From the NCBI RefSeq assembly GCF_008905045.1, contig NZ_VWMY01000011.1, forward strand, positions 151,758 through 198,546: 46,789 nucleotides of DNA, given 5' to 3'. The position numbers and the translations under genes were made by a program. Under the pieces are notes generated by a model. That model ran no database searches. It had not been told where the DNA came from and saw nothing but the letters and a program-made list of their open reading frames with translations. Below are positions 31,790 to 39,543 of this stretch, piece by piece (position 1 is the stretch's first letter; every line of letters begins with the position of its first letter). This DNA is from Streptomyces albicerus (lineage in GTDB: Bacteria > Actinomycetota > Actinomycetes > Streptomycetales > Streptomycetaceae).

Positions 31790-32488
31790 TCAGTTGCTCC
31801 TGTCCGGCTCCGCTGCGGCGGGGCCGGCCGGGCTGGCGCGGAGCATGGCCTTGTACAGGGCGGCGTGTTCGGGCGAGGCGGGCAGGGGGCCGCGGGCCGG
31901 GGCCTCGAAGGACTGGATCATCAGGGCGACGACGCGTCGCCAGGCGTCGGGGGCGGCGTCGCCGGTGGCGTTGATGACACCGGCGTTGGCCATGTGGATC
32001 AGCACCAGGTCCGAGGGGTCGAAGTCCTCGCGCAGCCGCCCCGTCGCCTTGGCGCGGTCGATGAGCTCCACCATGCCCTCGTATGCCTCGTTGCGGCGTT
32101 CTTCCATGGCCTTGGCGGTGGGGAAGGTCATCGTCAGCACGTCGGCGAAGCCGTAGTCGGCGGCCTGCATCGCGCAGGCGGTCTCGATGTAGCCGACAAA
32201 ACCGTGCCAGGGGTCGGGGTCGTCGAGGGCGACAGCAACCGCATCGGCGTAAGAGTCCATGCGGTCGGCGAAGACGGCGGCGACGAGCTCTTCCTTGGTG
32301 GGGAAGCGGCGGAAGATGGTGGCGATCCCCACGCCTGCCTCGCGGGCCACGGAAGCCATGGAGGCGTTCAGGCCGTCACGTGCGAACACCCTGCGCGCGG
32401 CGGCGATGATCCGCTCCCGGTTGCGCTCGGCGTCACTGCGCAGAGGCTGGGAGGCGGGGTCGTCGGGGTGCTGGGCGCCAGGATTCAT
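31790..32488 (-). CDS. TetR-family transcriptional regulator
   Basis: 232 residues. N-terminal HTH at about 18-70 (ERNRERIIAAARRVFARDGL, SMASVAREAGVGIATIFRRFPTKEELV), then a helical ligand domain (AWRRVVALMIQSF near the end). It resembles the Streptomyces TetR repressors that sit divergent to an SDR or other reductase gene. The intergenic block 32501-32594 holds at least two clean GGATAG...CTATCC operators, so autoregulation and repression of the SDR gene are likely. A homologous operator block lies upstream of the DUF805 gene at 5.3 kb. Effector unknown. Confidence 0.9.
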   Translation of the reverse strand: MNPGAQHPDDPASQPLRSDAERNRERIIAAARRVFARDGLNASMASVAREAGVGIATIFRRFPTKEELVAAVFADRMDSYADAVAVALDDPDPWHGFVGYIETACAMQAADYGFADVLTMTFPTAKAMEERRNEAYEGMVELIDRAKATGRLREDFDPSDLVLIHMANAGVINATGDAAPDAWRRVVALMIQSFEAPARGPLPASPEHAALYKAMLRASPAGPAAAEPDRSN

Positions 32489-32500
32489 GCCGGCCAGTCT

Positions 32501-32594
32501 AGCAATCGGATAGACCTATCCGATTCTAGTGCTACGCTGACCCGGCAAACCGGATCACCCTATCCGGATCGCGAACTGGATAGGCCTATCCGAA
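32501..32594 (+). promoter_or_regulatory. TetR operator/promoter block, copy B
   Basis: Between the divergent TetR and SDR starts. Operator 1: two 10-bp arms AATCGGATAG and CTATCCGATT with a 2-bp centre (32504-32525). Operator 2: degraded, about 32550-32566. Operator 3: GGATAGGCCTATCC (32578-32591). TACGCT at 32533-32538, 16 bp after TAGACC inside operator 1, could be the SDR promoter, so bound repressor would block it. Copy A at 5342-5436 aligns over the full length. Confidence 0.8.
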
Positions 32595-32680
32595 GGCGGG
32601 GTGATCTCACCGACGGCTCGACGAGATCACCTCCATCGCCCGACACATCCCCACCCCCTCTCGATTGCGGAAGGATCGCT

Positions 32681-33358
32681 GTGACCAGCATCGCCATCGT
32701 CGGAGCCGGCCCCCAACTGGGCCTGGCCATCGCCCGCACCTTCGGCTCGCAAGGCCTGGACATCGCCCTGATCTCCCGTAACCGCGACAAGCTCGACGAT
32801 CTCGTCGGCAAGCTCACCGCCGAGGGCGTCACCGCCGCCGCGTTCCCGGCGGACGTGCTCGACCACGACGCACTCACCCAGGCGCTCAAGGACGCCGCCA
32901 CACAGTTCGGCGGCATCGACGTGCTGGAGTACTCCCCGGTGGGGACGCTCGGCTCCACCGTTCTGACCGCTCCGGCCGAGACCGAACCGTCCCACGTGCA
33001 GCGCGAGATCGAGTTCCAGCTGTACGGGGCCATCGCCGCCACCGAGGCGGTGCTGCCCGCGATGCGCGAGGCCGGCGCGGGCACCCTGCTCTACACCACC
33101 GGCGCCGGCTCCATCGATCCCGTGCCGCAGGTCGCCAACGTCAACGCCGCCGCCGCAGCCCTGCGCAACTGGGCCGTCAACCTGCACAAGGAACTGGCCG
33201 GCACCGGCATTCAGGCCGCCCACGTCGGCATCGACGTGACGATCGGCACCTCCACCTTCTACGGACAGCCCAAGGCCACGGCTGACCTGATCTCCCCCAC
33301 CTACTGGGACCTGCACACCACCCACCGCGACCAGGCCGAGCGGATCTTCAGGGGCTGA
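32681..33358 (+). CDS. SDR-family oxidoreductase
   Basis: 225 residues. Rossmann motif VGAGPQLGLAIARTFGSQGL (the usual TGxxxGxG is varied to GAGPQLG), then DVLEYSPVG and YTTGAGSIDPVP. The catalytic YxxxK is not clear: the expected region reads ANVNAAAAALRNWAVNL, with Asn/Ala in place of Tyr and Lys. That makes it an atypical, possibly NAD(P)-binding but non-classical member, in line with many TetR-linked SDRs. GTG start with AAGGA upstream. Repressed by the divergent TetR through block B. Confidence 0.85.
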   Translation: MTSIAIVGAGPQLGLAIARTFGSQGLDIALISRNRDKLDDLVGKLTAEGVTAAAFPADVLDHDALTQALKDAATQFGGIDVLEYSPVGTLGSTVLTAPAETEPSHVQREIEFQLYGAIAATEAVLPAMREAGAGTLLYTTGAGSIDPVPQVANVNAAAAALRNWAVNLHKELAGTGIQAAHVGIDVTIGTSTFYGQPKATADLISPTYWDLHTTHRDQAERIFRG

Positions 33359-33477
33359 CGCCGCACCGGCACCCCCTGATCAGCCCTCCTCGTCCATCCC
33401 TGATCGCGCCGCGGCGCGATCCATCCGCGGGGAGCGCTTCACGCACGTTCCCGCCCCACTTCAAGGAGCAGACCATC

Positions 33478-33831
33478 ATGACGTCGACCACCGATCCGTC
33501 GTGCAACGACCCGGCATTGTTCAACCCTGGCGCGGCACATCTCGTCGAGGAGTTCAGGAACGCCCTGGTCCGCATGCGCGACGGAGAGGAGCTGACCGTC
33601 GGGGACCTCAACACGGCCACCGATCTGCTGCAGTTGGTGCAGGGGACCGCCGGCGCCTCCCTGGCGGCGGCGGTCATGCCGCTGTTCAAGGAGGTCTTCC
33701 AGAGCGGCCGGAACGGGTCCACCCGCGACGAAGAGTCAACAGTCCCACCTACGCACGCGGCTCCCCACGCATCGGCAACTCCGGCACCCTGCCCGTACGA
33801 CGGGCCGAACCCGGAACGCCGCTGGTGGTGA
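33478..33831 (+). CDS. Small protein of unknown function downstream of SDR
   Basis: 117 residues, start ATG with AAGGAG 9 bases upstream. The first 80 residues look like a genuine helical protein (AAHLVEEFRNALVRMRDGEEL, NTATDLLQLVQGTAGASLAAAVMPLF); the last 35 are Pro/Ala rich and of low character. It follows the SDR gene by about 120 bp on the same strand and may share its TetR control. The last 80 bases overlap a possible minus-strand fragment. Not recognised as a family. Confidence 0.55.
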   Translation: MTSTTDPSCNDPALFNPGAAHLVEEFRNALVRMRDGEELTVGDLNTATDLLQLVQGTAGASLAAAVMPLFKEVFQSGRNGSTRDEESTVPPTHAAPHASATPAPCPYDGPNPERRWW

Positions 33832-33949
33832 AGGCACAGCGGCCGTCGGCGCCGGTGAGCTGGTGGCCACGCGGCTTACACTTGGGCGTTCCGTCGTCGT
33901 ACAGCCCGGAGCAGTTGCCGTCGTCGGCCGCCTGGTAGACGTCCGCCAT
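33749..33949 (-). pseudogene. Possible small gene or remnant, cysteine-containing
   Basis: Minus-strand frame of 66 residues from ATG 33949: DVYQAADDGNCSGLYDDGTP followed by CKPRGHQLTGADGRCAFTTS. It has strong third-position GC and three cysteines. No ribosome site and no known family. It overlaps the tail of the 117-aa gene. The composition looks like real protein, so it may be the end of a lost gene. Confidence 0.3.
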
Positions 33950-34079
33950 GGCACCCGTGAACGGTCGGCCGTGGCCGGAGGCGAAACGAGCCCCCCACCA
34001 CCCGGCCCTGGTCACCATCGCCTGCCTACAACTCTGGCTCCCCTGACTTTGCGGGACACGACCTGGATACAAAACTGCC

Positions 34080-34105
34080 GGACGGGTCACCAAGGTCACC
34101 CGTCC
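34080..34105 (-). terminator. Hairpin overlapping the S37 peptidase stop
   Basis: Arms GGACGGGT (34080-34087) and ACCCGTCC (34098-34105), with a further ACC/GGT pairing inside after one mismatch. The stop codon of the peptidase gene (34096-34098) lies at the base of the upstream arm. Plausible intrinsic terminator. Confidence 0.5.
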
Positions 34106-35454
34106 TGCACCCCCTGGCGACGCGCGCCCGTAGCCCAGTGGCGAAGCGCTGTGACAGCCTCCGCGCGGTCGGCAGGCGACAGGTCCGCGATCGTGACGTG
34201 GTGGTTGCCGCCCGGCACCCACAGCACGCGCGCGTCGCGGCGGCCGGGCCGGAAGGGCTCGGCGACGGACGGGTCCTGGGTGCCGTTGACGAAGAGCAGC
34301 CGGCTGGCGCGCCGCCGCACCCAGCGGTCTATGTCGGGCATGGCCTTGGCGTCGAAGTGCATCGGGATGTCGCGCGGCACGAAATTGCGGGGTTCGATGG
34401 CGTCCGGGTAGTGCAGGAGTCCGTCCAGATGGTCGGTGGGAACGTCCAAGTAGCCCATTTGCGTGCCGAGTTGGTACCAGTAGGGGATGTAGTTCCGGGC
34501 GGTGGAGTCGGCGTAGACGGGCAGGGCGGCCGTCTCTTCCAGCCACGCGTACAGCGCGTCGGTGGAGGCGTCCGGGCCGGGGACGGCGTTGGCGTCCGCA
34601 GCGGTGCGGTTCTGCCAGAACATGAACGGCACCCGCAGGACGGCGATCTCCAGTGCCTTGTCGGCGCTGCCGACGATGCGGAAGGTGTCACTGGTGGCGG
34701 CCGCCCAGGCCTCGTAGCGGGCGACCAGGTATGTGCGGCGCAGCAGCATCTGTCGCTGTGCCGTCTTCAGGGCGTCGCGGGCGGCCGCGGTGCCCACGTG
34801 CTCCAGGAACCGCACGTAGGCGGAGTCCTCGCGATCGTCGACGTTGTTCGGGGCAGAGTAGGCGACGGTGCCGTCCACGTCGTGGGGGTGGAAGCGGCGG
34901 TGGTACACGCTGGCCATGCCGCCCTTGCTGCCGCCGGTGGAGATCCACGCGCCGGGGTAGAGGCGGCGGAAGAGACGGACCACGCGGTGGTGGTCGTCGG
35001 CGGCCTGGCGGATCGTCAGGTGGGTGAGGTCGAGGGCCGCCGGACGCGAGGTGCCGAAGAAGCGGTGCTCCACGCCAAGCTGGTTACTGCCCAGCAGGAC
35101 GGCCGGTTCGGTCCGCCTCGGCGTGAGCGACACTTCGTATCCGGTGCTGAACAGGACGGTGGGTCGGTCGGCGGCGGTATGGAGCAGGGTGAGGCGCTGC
35201 TCGAAGGTCCCGGCCCCGGGGTCGTTGTGGTCGACCGGTTGGCGCAGGCCGAGCACGAAGAAGCGGTATCCGGGCTCGGCGCCCGGCCGTTCCTCGATGA
35301 CCCGCAGGCCCGGCAGCGCCCGCAGGGCGTCCACCACGTCATCGGCCCCTGCGCGGTTCCGGTCCGCGGCCCGCACAGGCACGGCAGCCAGGCCCGCCGC
35401 CGAGGCCGCCGAGGCGGCGGAGGTGAGCAGACGTCGTCTGGTGAGGGTGCGCAT
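34096..35454 (-). CDS. Secreted S37-family tripeptidyl aminopeptidase (PS-10 type)
   Basis: 452 residues. Tat signal RRRLLTSAASAASAAGLAAV at about 6-25. Mature region fits the Streptomyces PS-10/S37 family: YRFFVLGLRQPVDHNDPGAG near the N-terminus, nucleophile elbow WISTGGSKGGMASVYHRRF (Ser in GGSKGG), VAYSAPNN, and C-terminal LLFVNGTQDPSVAEPF (Asp) and VPGGNHHVTIADL (His) completing the triad. Removes tripeptides from the N-terminus of exported or extracellular proteins. ATG at 35454; the longer frame upstream lacks the signal context. It stands alone, divergent from the lectin gene. Confidence 0.88.
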   Translation of the reverse strand: MRTLTRRRLLTSAASAASAAGLAAVPVRAADRNRAGADDVVDALRALPGLRVIEERPGAEPGYRFFVLGLRQPVDHNDPGAGTFEQRLTLLHTAADRPTVLFSTGYEVSLTPRRTEPAVLLGSNQLGVEHRFFGTSRPAALDLTHLTIRQAADDHHRVVRLFRRLYPGAWISTGGSKGGMASVYHRRFHPHDVDGTVAYSAPNNVDDREDSAYVRFLEHVGTAAARDALKTAQRQMLLRRTYLVARYEAWAAATSDTFRIVGSADKALEIAVLRVPFMFWQNRTAADANAVPGPDASTDALYAWLEETAALPVYADSTARNYIPYWYQLGTQMGYLDVPTDHLDGLLHYPDAIEPRNFVPRDIPMHFDAKAMPDIDRWVRRRASRLLFVNGTQDPSVAEPFRPGRRDARVLWVPGGNHHVTIADLSPADRAEAVTALRHWATGARRQGVQDG

Positions 35455-35828
35455 ACAAGTCCTTTCCGGTGTCGACCGCCTCAGTACATCGGTCGGCGGC
35501 ACCGGGGAGATCCCGCGCGCGAGGGAACCCTCTCCCCCAGCCGAGGGAGAGACCACATCACGAGGACTCCCCAGCCGCCCCTCCGCTTGCTGCCCTGTCG
35601 GCGGCGGGCGCGATGTTGAGGGCGGACGGCGTGCAGTTCGGCGGCGCGGGAGAGTCGGACCAGCCGAGCGCTCCACCCGTCGACAACCCGCCCGAGGGCG
35701 GGACCGACCAGTACGCGATCAATAGATGTGACGTAGTCCTTACGTCGGCGCCTGAGGGACTGACGTGGCGGCATGCGGCGGTGTGGACTCCTGAGCGACC
35801 GAACTATCGATCTTGCGATGGAGTGATC
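35455..35828. other. 374-bp divergent intergenic region
   Basis: Between the S37 peptidase and lectin genes. The only structure seen is the inverted repeat GACGTA / TACGTC with a 5-bp spacer (35730-35746), about 85 bp upstream of the lectin start, which could be an operator. No credible gene. Confidence 0.4.
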
Positions 35829-36686
35829 TTGAGACGGATTCGTTCCGTGGTCGCCGTGGGCACGGGCCTGGCCGCCGCCTTCCTCAGCGTTCCTGCCGCG
35901 TGGGCCGCCACGCCCGACGTCCCCGAGACGTTGCGGATCTCCAACAGCCCCTACGAGGGCTCCCAGTTGTGTGGGGCCCAGACCCCACCGACGTTCAGCA
36001 CCGCCAACGGTTTCGCACCGCTGTTCGCCGCCTCGGTCAAGGGCGTGGACCCCCAGCCCGGCCTGGGCGGGGCGATGGAGCTCGCGCGCCCGGGCGAGCA
36101 GCCGTTCCGCACCTTCCAAGTCAGCACGGGGCCCGTCGGCCACGGGTGGGGAATTCAGATTCCCACCAGCACATTCAGCCCGGGTGACTACCAGTGGCGG
36201 ATCCGCGCCGAGGGCCCCGCCGGCCCGTCCGGCTGGTCCGCCTGGTGCACGTTCACCGTGACCGGACCGGCGTCCACGCCCGCAGAGTTCTCCTACAGCC
36301 CCGACGGTGGCAAGCACTGCCTGGACGTGAGCGGCGCCAGCGGAGAAGACGCCGCGCGGGTGCAACTGTGGGACTGCAACGGCTCCTTGGGCCAGACCTG
36401 GAAGATCACGCCCGAGGGCACCCTGGTGAACCCGAACTCGGACAAGTGTCTGGACGTCGCCGACGGAAGTACCGCCAACGGCACCAAGGTACAGATCTAC
36501 ACGTGCAACGGCACCGGCGCCCAGCAGTGGCGCTACGACCAGCCCACACCGGCCGCCTTCACCAACCCCCAGGCCGGCAAGTGCCTGGACGTGCCCTACT
36601 CGAACTTCGCCAACGGAGTCCAGGTCCAGATCCACGAGTGCAACGGCACCAACGCCCAGGTCTGGAAGCAGCTCACCCCTGCCTGA
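35829..36686 (+). CDS. Secreted ricin-B lectin (RICIN domain) protein
   Basis: 285 residues. Sec signal peptide (RSVVAVGTGLAAAFLSVPAAWA, about 4-26), an N-terminal beta-sandwich-like region of about 110 residues with two Cys (QLCGAQTPP ... WSAWCTFTV), then a C-terminal ricin-type beta-trefoil with three QxW repeats: LGQTWKI, AQQWRY and AQVWKQL, each preceded by KCLDV and a CNG motif. No catalytic domain is attached, so it is a free carbohydrate-binding protein. The TTG start follows GGAG by five bases; GTG two codons earlier is the alternative. Confidence 0.85.
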   Translation: MRRIRSVVAVGTGLAAAFLSVPAAWAATPDVPETLRISNSPYEGSQLCGAQTPPTFSTANGFAPLFAASVKGVDPQPGLGGAMELARPGEQPFRTFQVSTGPVGHGWGIQIPTSTFSPGDYQWRIRAEGPAGPSGWSAWCTFTVTGPASTPAEFSYSPDGGKHCLDVSGASGEDAARVQLWDCNGSLGQTWKITPEGTLVNPNSDKCLDVADGSTANGTKVQIYTCNGTGAQQWRYDQPTPAAFTNPQAGKCLDVPYSNFANGVQVQIHECNGTNAQVWKQLTPA

Positions 36687-37069
36687 CCAGAATCGGCGCC
36701 GGCCTGAGCGTCATGACCGGTGAGCGTGCCGGAGACGATCGTGCGCCGGGGTTGTTGACTGCACGTGACCGCGCATGCTCGGCTTGCAATCAGTTGCATA
36801 CCGAAGGGGGCCGACACGAGAAATCGCTCCGCGTGGCACTCGTGCCCAGGATTCCCGCGGCCCTGCCTCAAATCAACCAACGCGGACGGCAGCCACAAGT
36901 GCCGTCGTCACGACGTGCTGCCGCGCCCGAGGCCAGACCTTGCAGGCCAGATCCTGCGCGGTCATCGCATGGTCATCTCAGAAGGCGCCGGGGCGCTGCC
37001 GAACCGCGCGCTCCGTCCCGCCACCCACCCGGCGAACAACCCCGCGAGAGAAGAGAGAGGCAGATCAGC
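36687..37069. other. 383-bp intergenic region upstream of FAD oxidase
   Basis: No gene supported. Holds the palindrome TGCAATCAGTTGCA (36785-36798) described separately and the ribosome site of the oxidase gene at its right end. Confidence 0.4.
36785..36798. promoter_or_regulatory. Palindrome upstream of FAD oxidase gene
   Basis: TGCAA-TCAG-TTGCA, 5-bp perfect arms. Same GCAA-N4-TTGC pattern as the site in the aspartate locus at 31568-31579, followed here by TAC as at the GntR promoter (TTGCRTAC). Possible GntR operator; distance to the oxidase start is about 270 bp, which is long. Confidence 0.3.
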
Positions 37070-38179
37070 GTGGTTGAGCACGTAGTTGTTATCGGCGCCG
37101 GCGTCTACGGCGCGGCGGTGACCGACTCGCTGACGCGGCGGGGCGCCCGCGTCACCATCGTGGACGCCGGTGCGCCGGCGGGCGGCACCTCCGGTGCGAC
37201 GTTCTCGTGGACCAACTCCTGCGGCAAGCAGCCTCGGCCCTACCACGATCTCAGTGTCGCCAGCATGCAGGCCCACCGGCAATTGGCGGCCGAAGTGCCT
37301 GACAGCGACTGGTACCACGAGGGCGGCAACCTGGAGTGGGCCTCCGACGACGCCGAGCACGAGGAGCTGCGCAAGAAGGTCGTCGGCGTTCTGGACTACG
37401 GATACGAGGCGCGGTGGCTCAGCCGGGCGGAGGCACTGCGCCTCGAACCGGACATGGACCCCGCCGGACTGTCGGCGGACGGGATCGCCTACTTCCCGCG
37501 CGAGGGCTGGATCGAACCGCCCCGCCTCATCGGCCACCTGCTCTCACGCGCGGTCTCCCGTGGTGCCGAGCTGGTATGGGACGACCCTGTCACCGGCCTG
37601 GAGTTGACCGCCGGTCTGGTGCGCGCCGTCCGGCTCGCCTCGGGGCGGCGGCTCTCCACCGACGCGGTGGTCAACTGTGCGGGGCCGCAGGCCGCCAGGA
37701 TCGCCGAGCTCGCCGGTCTGGTCCTGCCGATGCGCAACACCCGCGGTGTGCTCGTCTACACCTCGCCGGTCGCGGTCTCGGTGGCGCGGGTCATCCACGC
37801 ACCGCACATCCACCTACGCCCGGACGGCGGCGGACGGCTCCTTCTGCACACCCCTGAGACCGACGCCGCGGCGCAAGTGTCCAACGCCGGCGAAATCAGC
37901 GTAGAGCGATCCGCAGTGACAAGAGTGCTGGAGGCGGGCCGTGCGCTGTACCCAGGGATCCGCGCCGCAACCGTGGAAAGCGTTCGGATGGGTGAACGGC
38001 CCATCCCCGGCGACGGCCTACCGGTCCTGGGACGGGTCGTCGAGCTGCCCAACTTCCATTTCGCCGTCTCACACAGCGGCGCGACCCTGAGCGTGCACGC
38101 CGGCGACCTGGTCGCGGCCGAGGCGCTCGGCGAGGACCGGGGCGAAGCCCTGGCCGCGTTCCGGTTCGAGCGACTTTGA
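37070..38179 (+). CDS. FAD-dependent amino-acid/amine oxidase (DAO family)
   Basis: 369 residues. N-terminal dinucleotide fold HVVVIGAGVYGAAVTDSL (about 4-21) with the acidic strand-2 end TIVDAG, then GGTSGATFSWTNS and, near the C-terminus, MGERPIPGDGLPVLGRV and HFAVSHSGATLSVHAGDLVAAE, as in glycine/D-amino-acid oxidases and dehydrogenases. Substrate unknown. GTG at 37070 has AGAGAGG upstream; the long frame before it is an artefact. The HxlR regulator follows on the opposite strand with its stop 47 bp away. A link with the racemase locus through a shared palindrome is possible. Confidence 0.85.
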   Translation: MVEHVVVIGAGVYGAAVTDSLTRRGARVTIVDAGAPAGGTSGATFSWTNSCGKQPRPYHDLSVASMQAHRQLAAEVPDSDWYHEGGNLEWASDDAEHEELRKKVVGVLDYGYEARWLSRAEALRLEPDMDPAGLSADGIAYFPREGWIEPPRLIGHLLSRAVSRGAELVWDDPVTGLELTAGLVRAVRLASGRRLSTDAVVNCAGPQAARIAELAGLVLPMRNTRGVLVYTSPVAVSVARVIHAPHIHLRPDGGGRLLLHTPETDAAAQVSNAGEISVERSAVTRVLEAGRALYPGIRAATVESVRMGERPIPGDGLPVLGRVVELPNFHFAVSHSGATLSVHAGDLVAAEALGEDRGEALAAFRFERL

Positions 38180-38225
38180 CCCGACGGAGTGAGGGCGCGC
38201 GCCTCCGGACGCGCGCATCCGTAGG

Positions 38226-38579
38226 CTACGTCGACGACGACGGAACCCGCCCCGCACCTCTGGGGCCCGAGCGGTGCATGCTCCACTCCGCGAGCGGCAG
38301 CAGGGCGTCCACCAGTGCCCGGCCGTCCGGGGCCAGCTGATAGCGGATCTGCACGGGCGTAGTGGGGATGACGGTGCGCTCGATGAGGCCCGCGGCCTCG
38401 AGTTCCTTCAGGCGCTGGGAGAGCAGCCGGTCGGAGATGCCGTCGATCAAGGCCCGGTACTCGCCGAAGCGCCGGGCGCCACGGCCGGCGGCCTGCAGTA
38501 TCGAACCCGTCCAGCGGCGTCCGATCAGTTCGAGGGTGCCCTCGAAGCTCGGGCAGCTGTCGTCATGAATGGAGTCCAC
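38226..38579 (-). CDS. HxlR-family transcriptional regulator
   Basis: 117 residues, single winged HTH: CPSFEGTLELIGRRWTGSIL, FGEYRALIDGISDRLLSQRLKEL and LIERTVIPTTPVQIRYQLAPDGRAL. The N-terminal Cys of the family (residue 9) is present and may sense redox or electrophiles. GTG start; TAATCT lies 7 bases upstream with no ribosome site, so it may be leaderless. Divergent from the LLM monooxygenase operon (64-bp gap), its probable target. Confidence 0.9.
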   Translation of the reverse strand: MDSIHDDSCPSFEGTLELIGRRWTGSILQAAGRGARRFGEYRALIDGISDRLLSQRLKELEAAGLIERTVIPTTPVQIRYQLAPDGRALVDALLPLAEWSMHRSGPRGAGRVPSSST

Positions 38580-38643
38580 TTACAAAAGATTAGCACCTTA
38601 CCCGCCGCTTTGCCGATGGAGCGATCCGGCGCACCGTAGACGC

Positions 38644-39543
38644 ATGACCGACTACGGACGCCCGCTCTCCTTCGGAGTGAGCCTCGACCCCTCCGCCGGG
38701 GCCTGGGAGCAGACCCGGCACCTCGCGCGGACAGCGGAGGCCTCGGGCCTGGACCATCTCGCCGTCCAGGACCACCCCTACCAGCCCGGCCACCTCGACA
38801 CCTGGACCCTGATCACCCATCTGTCCGCGGTCACCGACCGCATCTCCTTCCTCACCGACGTCGCCGACCTGCAGCTGCGCCCGCCGGTGATGCTCGCCAA
38901 GGCCGCCGCGTCGCTGAGCGTGCTCACCGACGGACGGATCCAGCTCGGCGTCGGCGGGGGCGGTATCCCGGACGCCATCGCCTCGATGGGCGGCCCGGCG
39001 CGACGCGGCCAGGACATGGTCGCGTTCACCGAGGAGTCGCTGGGGCTCCTGCGCACGGCCCTGGCCGGAGGTGTCGTACAGCTGCACAGCCCGTACCACT
39101 CCGTCGACGGATACCGCGCCGGACCGGTGCCCCCGAAGCCCGTCGAGCTCTGGCTCGGCGCCCAGAAGCCGCGGATGCTCGCCGTCACCGGCCGGGTGGC
39201 CGACGGCTGGGTCTCTCCGCTGAACATCTACGTCCCGCCGCAGGAGGTGCCCTCGCGCCAGCGGATCATCGACGAGGCGGCCGCCGACGCGGGCCGCGAC
39301 CCGCGGACGCTGCGGCGCGTCTACAACGTGATCGGCGTGATCGGCGACCACGGGGGCGGCCCCGGGCTCGTCGGCGATGTGCGGCGGTGGGCGGACACCC
39401 TCACCGAGTGGGCCGTGGAACTCGGCTTCGACACCTTCGTCTTCTGGCCCGCCACCGACCCCGAGCGGCAACTCGCGCTCTTCGCCGACGAGGTCGTGCC
39501 CGCGGTACGCGAGCGCGTCGACGCCCTGCGGAGCGGGCGATGA
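38644..39543 (+). CDS. LLM-class flavin-dependent oxidoreductase
   Basis: 299 residues, F420/FMN-dependent luciferase-like fold: FGVSLDPSAGAWEQTRHLAR at the start, GLDHLAVQDHPYQP, ISFLTDVADLQLRPPVMLAKAAASLSVLTDGRIQLGVGGGG (core motif) and WLGAQKPRMLAVTGRVADGW. Cofactor choice cannot be read with certainty; the pattern resembles actinobacterial F420 enzymes. Its stop overlaps the following FAD oxidase start (ATGA). Control by the divergent HxlR is likely. Confidence 0.88.
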   Translation: MTDYGRPLSFGVSLDPSAGAWEQTRHLARTAEASGLDHLAVQDHPYQPGHLDTWTLITHLSAVTDRISFLTDVADLQLRPPVMLAKAAASLSVLTDGRIQLGVGGGGIPDAIASMGGPARRGQDMVAFTEESLGLLRTALAGGVVQLHSPYHSVDGYRAGPVPPKPVELWLGAQKPRMLAVTGRVADGWVSPLNIYVPPQEVPSRQRIIDEAAADAGRDPRTLRRVYNVIGVIGDHGGGPGLVGDVRRWADTLTEWAVELGFDTFVFWPATDPERQLALFADEVVPAVRERVDALRSGR

